Assembly: GCA_002436105.1 (NCBI GenBank)
Contig: DIXU01000006.1
Span: 82,729-146,728, forward strand
Direction: 5' to 3'
Source: Candidatus Aminicenantes bacterium UBA6072
Lineage (GTDB): Bacteria > Acidobacteriota > Aminicenantia > UBA2199
Length of the DNA stretch: 64,000 bases
The position numbers and the translations under genes are program-made. Shown in pieces: positions 23,421 through 30,608 of the stretch. Positions within the stretch are counted from its first letter, which is position 1, and each line of letters opens with the position of its first letter. The notes under the pieces were generated by a model. It did no database searches and was not told the origin of the DNA. It saw only the letters and a program-made list of their open reading frames with translations.

Positions 23421-25832
23421 ATGCAGACTGAGCTCACGGTCGGGAAAAAGCTCTATGCCGGGCTGTTCCTCGTCACCCTGGCGACGCTGCTGCTCGAAAT
23501 CCTGATGACGAGGATCTTCAGCGTCACCATGTGGTACCACTTCGCCTTCATGGCCATTTCCATCGCCATGTTCGGCATGACGGTGGGAGCGATCACCGTG
23601 TACCTGCGGCCGAAACATTTTACTCCCGAGCGCGCCAAGTCCCAGCTGGCCCAGCAGGCCCTGCTCTTTTCCCTGTGGACCCTCCTCTCCTTCCTGGCGC
23701 ATGTCCATGTCCGCTTCGAGCCGGCGGTGACCGTGGCGGGACTGGCATCGGTGGCATTGACCTTCTGCGTGCTGGCCATGCCCTTCATCTTCGCCGGCAT
23801 TTGCGTCACCATCGCCTTGACCCGCTTTCCCTCCCGCGTCGGCAAGCTATACGCCGCCGACCTGGCCGGGGCGGCGGCCGGCTCCTTCCTTCTCTCCTTC
23901 ATCCTGGGTCCGCTGGACGGTCCGAATTCGGTCGTTTTCGTCGCGTTCACGGCGGGCGTGGCGGCGCTTCTTTTCGCCCATGAGGCGCAGGAAACAAAGC
24001 TGCGCCGCTTGTCGCTGCTCGTTTGCCTGTCGCTGGCGGGCATCGCCTTTTTCCAGGCCGCTGTCAGGGAACCGAAGGACAAGCCGCTGGCGATCAAGTG
24101 GGTCAAGGGGGTGAAGGAGGGTGACCTGGCCTTTGAAAAATGGAGCTCCTACGCCCGCGTGGCCATACACCGGGAACTTCTGACCCAGCCCCTCGGATGG
24201 GGTCTGAGCGACCGCTTGCCCAAAGCCGCGCCGGTCCAGCAGCTTTACATGGACATCGATGCCACGGCCGGCACCGTGTTGACCCGCTTTGACGGCCGGC
24301 TGGAGGACCTGGAGTACCTCAAGTACGACATCACCAATATCGCCCACTTCATCCGTCCCGGCGCCGATGTGCTGATCGTCGGCACGGGCGGCGGCCGTGA
24401 CGTCCTGTCGGCCCTGGCGTTTTCGCAGCGCTCGATCACCGGCGTGGAGATCAACCGCGACATCATCACCGCGGTGAACGGTGATTTTGGCGACTTCACC
24501 GGGCACTTGGACCGCCGGCCGGGCGTGCGCTTCGTCAACGACGAGGCCCGTTCCTACCTGACCCGCACGAAGTCGAGCTTCGACCTGATCCAGCTTTCCC
24601 TGATCGATACGTGGTCGGCCACAGCCGCCGGCGCCTTCGTCCTGTCCGAGAACGCCCTGTATACCATCGACGCCTGGGGAATCTTCCTCGACCGCCTGGA
24701 CCCCGGCGGCATCCTGACCGTGTCGCGCTGGTTCACCGCCAATCCGGCGGAGATGCTCCGGCTCGCCAACCTGGCGATCCAGGCGCTCCGGCAGCGGGGC
24801 GTGCGGGACCCGGGAGCCCACCTCGTGATCGTCAGGCACATGCTCGGAAAATACGACCGAGCCCTGGGGGTGGGAACCCTGCTCATGAACCGTTCCCCGT
24901 TCACGCCGGCCGAGGTCGCCTTGCTTTCGGGCGAATGCCGGCGCCTGGGATTCGAGATCGTGGCCGCCCCGGGCATCATCGCCGACCGTTCGTTCGCTCA
25001 GCTGCTTTCGCCGCAGGCCGCCGAGTTCATCTCCGCCTTTCCCCTGAACATCACGGCGCCCACCGACGACAGTCCCTTCTTCTTCAACATGCTCCGGTTC
25101 AGGGACGCGTTCGACTTTCGCCTGTGGATCCATTCCGATCGCCTGCCTTTCAACAGCCGGGCGGTGCTGATCCTGGGCGTGCTGCTGGCCGTGGTTTTCA
25201 TGCTGGTCGTCCTGGGCATCGTCGTGCCCCTGGCCCTGACCTCGCGGCGGGCGGCCTTCCGCGGAACATGGCCCTTTTTCATCTTCTTCTCCGGCATCGG
25301 CATCGGCTTCATGATGATCGAGATCGCCCAGATGCAGCGGCTTTCCGTCTTCCTGGGCCATCCCAACTACGGCCTGACGGTGGTCCTTTTCTCGTTGCTG
25401 CTGGCCTGCAGCCTGGGGAGTTTCCTGGCGCGCAACGTCGATCCGGCAGGCGCCCGTTTTCCAGGCGTCCGCATCATGGCGGCGCTCCTGGCCGTCCTGT
25501 TCGTCTTCGGAATGATCACGCCGCTGCTGCTGGGGGCATTCCGCGGCGCGGTGACTCCCGTGCGCATCGCCATCGCCGTGGGGCTGCTGTTCCCGCCGGG
25601 GATCCTGATGGGGACGGCATTTCCCCTGGGCATGCGCCTGGCCCGCCCCCGGCAGGCGCACATGACTCCCTGGTACTGGGGGATCAACGGCGCCATGTCG
25701 GTCCTGGCTTCGGTATCGGCCATGGCGGTCTCGCTCAACTGGGGGATCTCGCGCTCCTTCTGGACCGGCCTGGCGAGTTATGCCGCCGCCTTCGCCGCCA
25801 TGTGGGTCATGGCCCGGCGGCCGGGCGTCTGA
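23421..25832 (+). CDS. Membrane-embedded spermidine synthase-like methyltransferase-fold protein
   Basis: The start at 23421 (MQTELTVGKKLYAGLFLVTL) is preceded by a weak GGAG. The 803-residue product has about six N-terminal transmembrane helices (to about residue 210). A cytosolic or periplasmic Rossmann domain with the spermidine-synthase-type SAM motif follows (VLIVGTGGGRDVLSALAF with ITGVEINRDII, near residues 315-350), then APTDDSPFFFNMLRF. Seven or so C-terminal helices close the protein (from about residue 580). Such fused proteins are widespread, but polyamine synthesis has not been shown for them. The last codons overlap, antisense, the remnant yjbQ 5' end. Confidence 0.8.
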   Translation: MQTELTVGKKLYAGLFLVTLATLLLEILMTRIFSVTMWYHFAFMAISIAMFGMTVGAITVYLRPKHFTPERAKSQLAQQALLFSLWTLLSFLAHVHVRFEPAVTVAGLASVALTFCVLAMPFIFAGICVTIALTRFPSRVGKLYAADLAGAAAGSFLLSFILGPLDGPNSVVFVAFTAGVAALLFAHEAQETKLRRLSLLVCLSLAGIAFFQAAVREPKDKPLAIKWVKGVKEGDLAFEKWSSYARVAIHRELLTQPLGWGLSDRLPKAAPVQQLYMDIDATAGTVLTRFDGRLEDLEYLKYDITNIAHFIRPGADVLIVGTGGGRDVLSALAFSQRSITGVEINRDIITAVNGDFGDFTGHLDRRPGVRFVNDEARSYLTRTKSSFDLIQLSLIDTWSATAAGAFVLSENALYTIDAWGIFLDRLDPGGILTVSRWFTANPAEMLRLANLAIQALRQRGVRDPGAHLVIVRHMLGKYDRALGVGTLLMNRSPFTPAEVALLSGECRRLGFEIVAAPGIIADRSFAQLLSPQAAEFISAFPLNITAPTDDSPFFFNMLRFRDAFDFRLWIHSDRLPFNSRAVLILGVLLAVVFMLVVLGIVVPLALTSRRAAFRGTWPFFIFFSGIGIGFMMIEIAQMQRLSVFLGHPNYGLTVVLFSLLLACSLGSFLARNVDPAGARFPGVRIMAALLAVLFVFGMITPLLLGAFRGAVTPVRIAIAVGLLFPPGILMGTAFPLGMRLARPRQAHMTPWYWGINGAMSVLASVSAMAVSLNWGISRSFWTGLASYAAAFAAMWVMARRPGV

Positions 25833-25900
25833 AACCACAGTTCCCTGCGATGGCTTTTCATGAAGGGATTATAACTGAATTTGAACGTACGGCATAGAAA
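25811..25900 (-). pseudogene. Inverted 5' remnant of a second yjbQ (promoter plus 17 codons)
   Basis: Read on the minus strand, these 90 bases align with 22826-22916 over promoter, start codon and the first 17 codons, with about ten mismatches and one small indel by hand alignment. The peptide MKSHRRELWFQTPGRRA differs from YjbQ's start by a single residue, and the four other codon differences in this stretch are synonymous. Beyond that, similarity ends and the frame runs on as MTHMAAKAAA. The remnant overlaps the 3' end of the 803-residue protein gene in antisense. It looks like a truncated paralogue that diverged under coding constraint. Confidence 0.75.
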
Positions 25901-26289
25901 TTCGTGACGCGTAACGCGTGACACGATAAGAATAAAATTCCAAAATCCCAAATTCCAAATAACAAACAAATTCCAAGCTCCAAATTCCAATTTTCAAAAC
26001 AAAATCCCCCTTGAAATTGCAAGCCTTTTCTTCGTTTGGGTCAAAGTCCCCGCCAGGGGATTGGGTGATTGGAATTTGGAATTTATTTGGAATTTGGTGC
26101 TTGTTATTTGGAATTTAAGTCTTATGAATTCCTTTCTTTCACCTTGCGCCTTGCGCCCTGAACCTTACGCCGATTTCCCCTCTTCCTCTTCACGAATCAC
26201 GACTCACGAATTACGAATCACGAGGGACCGATTTTCCCTCTTTCTCATCACGCATCACTCATCACGCATAACGTATTCCGCGTCACGCG
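25901..26289. repeat. Intergenic mosaic of short-word repeats (copy 3)
   Basis: Both orientations of the TTGGAATTTGG word block are present: AATTCCAAA words at about 25935-25998 and GGAATTTGGAATTT words at about 26070-26115. A GCCTTGCGCCCTGAACCTTACGCC block and a run of CACGAATCACGACTCACGAA words (26190-26221) follow, then CACGCATCACTCATCACGCA words (26250-26292). Bases 26155-26221 are an inverted, slightly changed copy of 8841-8900. The last repeat unit provides the stop codon of the EamA gene. No gene is seen. Confidence 0.85.
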
Positions 26290-27153
26290 TCACGCAGTTG
26301 CCCTGCGGGCACTGACGATGGACGCCCCGGTCACGGCGGCGATGATGATCGCGCCGCCGATGATGGCGTGGGCCCCGGGCTTTTCGCCCAGGGCCAGGAA
26401 GACCCACAGCGGATTGAACACCGGCTCGATGACGGCGATCAGGTTGGCGGTGACCGCGGTCACGCGCCGGATGGCCGCGACGAACAGGATCGCCGCCGCC
26501 CCGACCTGGAATATGCCCAGCATGGCGATGGCTCCGGCCGCCTGCCAGGAAAAAGCCGGCAGCGGCAGGAACAGGGACGCGACCAGGCCGATGGCGGCGG
26601 TGAGCCAATGCGCCAGCAGGATCGACTCCAGCGGCGACCCGTCCTTCTGCATGCGCATGAAAATGTAATAGAAGCTGAACAGCAGCCCGGACAGGAGCGC
26701 CAGGACGTTGCCCAGCAGCCGCCCGCCGCCCAGCTTGTCCATGAACAGCAGCGTCATGCCGGCTCCGACGAAGGCGAAGGCGGCCCAGTGCTCCCAGCGC
26801 GTGCGCTCCTGGAGGAGCCAGGCGCCGAGGATGGCGGTAAAGACCGGCCCCACGTACTGCAGCAGGATGGCGTTGGCGGCGGTAGTGGTCTTGTTGGCCG
26901 CGACGAAAAGCAGCATGGTGCCGGCCTGGGTCAGGGCGGCGCCGATCTGCGCCGGCGACCAGTGGAAACGGGGCCGCCGCAGCCAGGCCAGCACGACCAG
27001 CGACGAGATCAGGCTGCGCATGCCGGCGATGGCGAAGGGGTGCCAGTCGATGACCTTGATGAACAGCCCGGCGATGCTCCAGAGGAAGGCGGTGGCGACC
27101 ATGGCCAAGACCCCCATGCGCATATTTGCCGATTGCGTGTTTGCAGCTATCAT
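26290..27153 (-). CDS. EamA/DMT-family transporter
   Basis: A 287-residue protein with ten predicted transmembrane helices and two EamA repeats, about residues 12-140 and 155-280. Typical signatures are FLWSIAGLFIKVI at the start of the first repeat, ANAILLQYVGPVFTAILGAWLLQERTRW (read in two parts), and VTANLIAVIEPVFNPLWVFL in the second. These drug/metabolite transporters move amino acids, nucleosides or other small molecules; the substrate is not inferable. The final TGA lies within the GCGTGACGCGTGACG repeat, so the repeat may have reset the C-terminus. Confidence 0.85.
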   Translation of the reverse strand: MIAANTQSANMRMGVLAMVATAFLWSIAGLFIKVIDWHPFAIAGMRSLISSLVVLAWLRRPRFHWSPAQIGAALTQAGTMLLFVAANKTTTAANAILLQYVGPVFTAILGAWLLQERTRWEHWAAFAFVGAGMTLLFMDKLGGGRLLGNVLALLSGLLFSFYYIFMRMQKDGSPLESILLAHWLTAAIGLVASLFLPLPAFSWQAAGAIAMLGIFQVGAAAILFVAAIRRVTAVTANLIAVIEPVFNPLWVFLALGEKPGAHAIIGGAIIIAAVTGASIVSARRATA

Positions 27154-27329
27154 GGGGTCAGGAGATAGTCGATGCCGGGAGTGAAGACGCCAGACGCCAG
27201 ACGTTAGACGTTAGCAAGAGGATAAAAATCCCGGGGACTGCGTGAACGAAAGCGTGATCACGTTCATGAGGAACGGCCATTGTTTTCCTGTCTTGCTGAC
27301 ATCTGACGTCTGACGTCTAACGTCTCGAG
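27154..27329. repeat. Intergenic repeat pair built on GACGTTAGACG/GACGTCTAACG words
   Basis: GACGCCAGACGCCAGACGTT and a following AGACGTTAGC (27185-27214) face ACATCTGACGTCTGACGTCT with AACGTCTCGAGC (27299-27330), forming an imperfect inverted repeat across about 85 bases. It could fold into a long hairpin between the EamA and thymidine kinase genes, both on the minus strand. No T-tract follows, so a terminator role is uncertain. Confidence 0.7.
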
Positions 27330-27899
27330 CTACTTAATCTCCAGCCGCTGCCCGTAGCATTTCCTGCACACCGACACGTACTTGTCGTTGCCGCCGATCT
27401 CGATCTGCGGCCCCTCGCCCACCGGTTGGCCGTCCTTGTACTTGAGCAGCATGGTCGCCTTCTTGGTGCAGTACCAGCAGACGGCCTTGACCTCCTCCAC
27501 CTTGTCGGCGAAGAGCAGCAGCGCCTCGCTGCCGGGGAACAGGTGGTTGCGGTAGTCGTTCTTCAGGCCGTAGACGATGACCGGGATGTTCAGGCGGTCG
27601 ACGATGCGCGTCAGCACGACCACCTGCCCGCGGCTGAGGAACTGCCCCTCGTCGACCAGCACGCAGTCGGGCTTGGCCTCCTCGGCGAGGCGCAGCATGT
27701 CGGTGTCCCTGCCGATGATCGCGGCATCGCGCTGGAAACCCATGCGCGAGGTGATCTTGCCGCGGCCGAAGCGGTCGTCGATGGCCGGCGTGAAGAGCAG
27801 GGCGTGCTTGTTCTGTTCCTCGTAATTGTGGGCGATCTTGAGGATCTCGGTGGACTTGCCGGCGTTCATGGTCGAGTAGCGGAAATAGAGCTGGGCCAT
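27330..27899 (-). CDS. tdk: Thymidine kinase (type II)
   Basis: A 189-residue enzyme of normal length that phosphorylates thymidine or deoxyuridine with ATP. The P-loop variant STMNAGKST (residues 9-17) is diagnostic, followed by DDRFGRGKITSRMG, the catalytic CVLVDEGQFL, VYGLKNDYRNHLFPGS, and the zinc site CWYC...CRKC. The E. coli enzyme has the same layout. AGAGGAG precedes the ATG. It starts 20 bases after the 5'-nucleotidase gene, so the two are cotranscribed: the nucleotidase releases nucleosides and this enzyme traps thymidine. Confidence 0.95.
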   Translation of the reverse strand: MAQLYFRYSTMNAGKSTEILKIAHNYEEQNKHALLFTPAIDDRFGRGKITSRMGFQRDAAIIGRDTDMLRLAEEAKPDCVLVDEGQFLSRGQVVVLTRIVDRLNIPVIVYGLKNDYRNHLFPGSEALLLFADKVEEVKAVCWYCTKKATMLLKYKDGQPVGEGPQIEIGGNDKYVSVCRKCYGQRLEIK

Positions 27900-27919
27900 G
27901 GCTTATTCTCCTCTGCGGG

Positions 27920-29416
27920 TCAATAGCGGTCGTTGCGGCCGGGCGGGTCCTGGAAAGCGCGGCGGATGTCCCGGTAAACCGAGAGATCGGGCTTGCCCTC
28001 CAGGAAGCGGATCAGGGCCGCGGCGGTGGTGGCGGCCAGCGACCGGCCCGGGTCGCGGTGCTTGAATTCGTAGGAGCTGGCGACGTAGCTCGAAAGACCG
28101 ACCCGGAAGTCCCTGTCCTCGGCGAGCGCGGCGCCGTCGGGTCCGCGCAGGTCGATGCCCTGGATGCGCAGCTCCTTGTCGGTGCGCACCGTGTAGGAGA
28201 GCCCGGAGACCTGCAGGTCGATCTCGTTGCCCTTCAGGAACGAGTCGCGGATCAGCGAGCGCATCTCTTCGGCGTTCATGGCGATCTCGATCACCTCGTT
28301 GCCGAACGGGTCGAGGGTGTAGACGTCCTTGACGGTGATGTCCTCGTTCAGGCGGCGCAGGCGGATGCCGCCCTCGTTCTGGAAGGCCGCGTCCAGGCCG
28401 TGGGCCGCGCGCATGGCATCGGTCATCAGGCAGCCGAGCGCGTCCTTGCCCTGGATGGCGAAGGGGGCGGTGACGATGACCCGGGAGAACGCCGGGTTGT
28501 CGTTGAAGCGCTCGATCATGGCCTTGACCTCGGGGTCCTCGTCCTTGAGCTCCTTCACGTCGATCAGCCCGCCTTTCTTCTCCACCACGCGGCCGCCGCG
28601 GACGAGCAGCTCCACCCGGCCCAGGTAGCGCAGGTCGCTGCCGGCCTGGGCCACCAGCACGCCGTTGACCGTCTCGGCGGGATCGACGCGGGTGTGCGAG
28701 TGGGCGCCGATGATCGCGTCCAGCTCGGGCATGGACCTGGCCAGCTTCACGTCGTCCTCGAAGCCCATGTGGGACAGGGCCAGCAAGACATCGGCCCCGC
28801 GGCGCAGGGGCTTCATCTCCAGGGCCTTCTTCAGCGGCTCGCTGAAATCGAGCCCTCTCACCCGGTCGGGGTGGGTGGAGGGCAGGCCGTTGCCGGGTTC
28901 GATCTGGATCAGGCCGAAGACGGCGACGCGCACGCCGCTGCGGGTGGTCAGCAGCCGCGAGGGGGTCATGTTGGGGATCTCGCTGCCGGGTTGGGGATGG
29001 ATGTTGGCCGAGACGATGGGGAAGCGGACGCGGGCGGCGAAGCGCTTGAAGTTCTCCAGGCCGAAGTCGAACTCGTGGTTGCCGGGGGTGAGCAGGTCGA
29101 CGCCCAGGCGGTTGAGCAGCTCGAGCATCGGCTCGCCCGGGGGCTGGTACTGGTCGATGATCGGGTTGCCGGTGAAGTTGTCCCCGGCGCAGAGCAGCAG
29201 GACGTCGGCGCCGCCGCGGCGCTCGGCGTCGACGCGGGCCGCCACCTTGGCGAAATTGTCGATCTTGCCGTGCACGTCGTTGAAGTGCAGGATGACGACG
29301 CGGGCGTCTTTTGGAGCCGGTGTCGACGGCAGCGAGGCGCAGGAGGAGCAAGCCAGGCCCGCCAGCAGCAGCAGCGGCAGCAGGGAGACGATCAGGCGAC
29401 GCTTGGCCCGCTTCAT
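27920..29416 (-). CDS. 5'-nucleotidase/UshA-like lipoprotein
   Basis: The start is at 29416 (MKRAKRRLIVSLLPLLLLAG) after AGGAGGGCGGG. A lipobox (LLAGLAC, Cys23) predicts a lipid-anchored envelope protein. The 498-residue product has the UshA/CpdB metallophosphatase motifs HFNDVHG, CAGDNFTG, TPGNHEFDFG, and GAHSHTR, and then the 5'-nucleotidase C-terminal domain (from about residue 310; ALGCLMTDAMRAA, QNEGGIRLR, PFGNEVIEI). It hydrolyses extracellular nucleotides to nucleosides. Its ATG overlaps the stop of the upstream small-protein gene as ATGA. Confidence 0.9.
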   Translation of the reverse strand: MKRAKRRLIVSLLPLLLLAGLACSSCASLPSTPAPKDARVVILHFNDVHGKIDNFAKVAARVDAERRGGADVLLLCAGDNFTGNPIIDQYQPPGEPMLELLNRLGVDLLTPGNHEFDFGLENFKRFAARVRFPIVSANIHPQPGSEIPNMTPSRLLTTRSGVRVAVFGLIQIEPGNGLPSTHPDRVRGLDFSEPLKKALEMKPLRRGADVLLALSHMGFEDDVKLARSMPELDAIIGAHSHTRVDPAETVNGVLVAQAGSDLRYLGRVELLVRGGRVVEKKGGLIDVKELKDEDPEVKAMIERFNDNPAFSRVIVTAPFAIQGKDALGCLMTDAMRAAHGLDAAFQNEGGIRLRRLNEDITVKDVYTLDPFGNEVIEIAMNAEEMRSLIRDSFLKGNEIDLQVSGLSYTVRTDKELRIQGIDLRGPDGAALAEDRDFRVGLSSYVASSYEFKHRDPGRSLAATTAAALIRFLEGKPDLSVYRDIRRAFQDPPGRNDRY

Positions 29417-29631
29417 TTGCCCGCCCTCCTTTTCCCGGCCAGGCGGACGAAAAGCGCCTCGCCGCCGTTCAGCTCGCCGTCGTGGGCGATCTCGTGGCCG
29501 TGGCCGTCGCAGACCTTCTTGTAGCCGTTCTGCACCTGTTTCCAGGAGATTTTCGAGTACTTGCGCAAGACGTCGGCCACCCGCGCTCCGGAAAAGATTT
29601 CGACCGTCTTGCCGTTGACCTTTATGTTCAT
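29413..29631 (-). CDS. Small conserved protein, possible beta-grasp fold, coupled to the nucleotidase
   Basis: A 72-residue protein starting at 29631 (MNIKVNGKTVEIFSGARVAD). The start MNIKVNGKTVEI followed by a helix (ARVADVLRKYSKISW) and the ending LNGGEALFVRLAGK resemble a ThiS/MoaD-like beta-grasp pattern, but there is no C-terminal Gly-Gly, so sulfur-carrier chemistry is not predicted. It is the first gene of the nucleotidase-thymidine kinase operon, has a consensus promoter, and overlaps the nucleotidase start by four bases. Fixed stoichiometry or coupled translation with the nucleotidase is likely; the function is unknown. Confidence 0.65.
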   Translation of the reverse strand: MNIKVNGKTVEIFSGARVADVLRKYSKISWKQVQNGYKKVCDGHGHEIAHDGELNGGEALFVRLAGKRRAGK

Positions 29632-29657
29632 GAGGGCGTCTCCATAGTAAAAAATCA

Positions 29658-29686
29658 ATAGTAAGGGAGCGGCCACATAATGTCAA
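29658..29686 (-). promoter_or_regulatory. Promoter of the small protein/nucleotidase/tdk operon
   Basis: On the minus strand, consensus TTGACA (29686-29681) and TACTAT (29663-29658) are 17 bases apart. The leader of about 20 bases contains GGAG before the ATG at 29631. Confidence 0.7.
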
Positions 29687-29703
29687 CTGGGGGCAGGGCC
29701 ACT

Positions 29704-29832
29704 AAGGGAGGAAAGAGGAAAGAGCGAGGGAAAGACAGAGGGAAGACCAAGTGAGAAATGGATACGGAAAGCAATTTTTCCACTCTCTCTTCCCTTTCTC
29801 TTCCTTCCTTCTTCCCTCTCTCTTCCCTATGT
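29704..29832. repeat. Purine-rich/pyrimidine-rich imperfect inverted repeat
   Basis: A purine-rich arm (GGGAGGAAAGAGGAAAGAGC and onward, about 29706-29746) faces a pyrimidine-rich arm (TCTTCCCTTTCTCTTCCTTC and onward, about 29788-29828) made of repeated TTCCCTC or TTCCTTC words. It lies between two divergent promoters and ends next to the deaminase -10. The arms could form a long hairpin or an unusual DNA structure. Confidence 0.65.
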
Positions 29833-29838
29833 TATAAT
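29833..29838 (+). promoter_or_regulatory. TATAAT -10 element of the deaminase gene (leaderless)
   Basis: A perfect TATAAT ends six bases before the ATG at 29845, predicting a transcript that begins at the start codon. The region where a -35 should be is the pyrimidine-rich repeat arm; no -35 consensus is seen. Confidence 0.5.
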
Positions 29839-29844
29839 CAATGG

Positions 29845-30429
29845 ATGAAACATCCTGCCTCCGTCACCCTGACCCTGCCGGCCTGGCTGAAGGCCATGCT
29901 CGCCGGGGACCTGGAGATGCGCGACCCCGAGCAGCGCATGCGCTGGGTGATCGGGCTCTCCCGGCGCAACGTCGAGGAGGGAACGGGCGGCCCGTTCGCC
30001 GCCGCCGTGTTCGCGCGCGAGACGGGGCAACTGCTGGGCGCGGGCGTCAACCGCGTCGAGCCGCTGAACCTGTCGCCGGCCCACGCCGAGATCGTGGCCT
30101 GCGCCTTCGCCCAGAAGCGGGCCGGCACCTTCGACCTGAACGCCGTCGGCGCCGGCAGCGAGCTGGTCACCAGCTCGCAGCCGTGCCTGATGTGCCTGGG
30201 CGCGGTGCTGTGGTCGGGGGTGACCCGGCTCACGTACGGCGCCACCGCGGCCGACGTCGAGGGCATCGTCGGCTTCGACGAGGGACCCCTGCCCCGCGAC
30301 TGGCAGGGGGAGCTGAACAAGCGCGGCATCACGGTGGCGGGCGAGTTCCTGCGCGCCGAGGCGGTCGAGGTGCTAAGGCTTTACAAGGAAACGGCCGGGA
30401 CGGTCTACAACGGCCGTTCGCGCCTTTAG
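29845..30429 (+). CDS. CMP/dCMP-type (guanine/cytosine/tRNA-adenosine-like) deaminase
   Basis: The 194-residue protein has the zinc deaminase motifs HAEIVACAFAQ and SQPCLMCLGAVLWSG. GGPFAAAVFARETGQLLGAG precedes the HAE motif, as in guanine deaminase and TadA relatives. The extended C-terminus (RDWQGELNKRGITVAGEFLR...) favours a nucleoside or base deaminase over TadA. Guanine deaminase would fit the purine theme of the window, but the substrate is inference. It is divergent from the nucleotidase operon. No Shine-Dalgarno is present; the -10 is six bases upstream. Confidence 0.8.
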   Translation: MKHPASVTLTLPAWLKAMLAGDLEMRDPEQRMRWVIGLSRRNVEEGTGGPFAAAVFARETGQLLGAGVNRVEPLNLSPAHAEIVACAFAQKRAGTFDLNAVGAGSELVTSSQPCLMCLGAVLWSGVTRLTYGATAADVEGIVGFDEGPLPRDWQGELNKRGITVAGEFLRAEAVEVLRLYKETAGTVYNGRSRL

Positions 30430-30608
30430 CTACCACGAGCTAACAGTGATTCGTAATTCGTAATTCGTGATTCGCACCAGCAACAGATAGTTCTGTGCCT
30501 TCCAATCGCTGTCCGCTGTGTTTAGTTCAGCCAATGCTGTTCCAATCACCAATCACTATCCAAGCCGCAGGCCATACACGCTTTAAAATCCTAGTGGGCG
30601 AACGTTCA
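30430..30608. repeat. Short-word repeat block between convergent genes
   Basis: GTGATTCGTAATTCGTAATT (30448-30467) continues as CGTGATTCGC, and further on CCAATCGCTGTCC and CCAATCACCAATCACTATCC occur. These belong to the same word family as the other gaps. The block sits between the convergent deaminase and thioredoxin/TPR genes. No T-tract terminator is evident. Confidence 0.7.

Noticed and set aside
23847..25838. 663-codon minus-strand ORF over the spermidine-synthase-like gene
   Set aside because: High-G+C antisense shadow; the + strand protein has coherent transmembrane and SAM-binding features.
22826..25900. Possible composite transposon bounded by the inverted yjbQ arms
   Set aside because: No transposase, no target-site duplication, and the arms are coding sequence; paralogue decay explains them better.
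26061..26315. ORF reading WNLEFIWNLVLVIWNL, and similar KFQIPSTKFQI ORFs at 16722-17042 and 35611-35889
   Set aside because: These are translations of the TTGGAATTTGG word repeats, not genes; the peptides only mirror DNA periodicity.
27920..29686. Extension of the nucleotidase upstream of 29416
   Set aside because: A signal peptide with lipobox and a strong Shine-Dalgarno mark 29416, and the upstream part overlaps the small beta-grasp-like gene in another frame.
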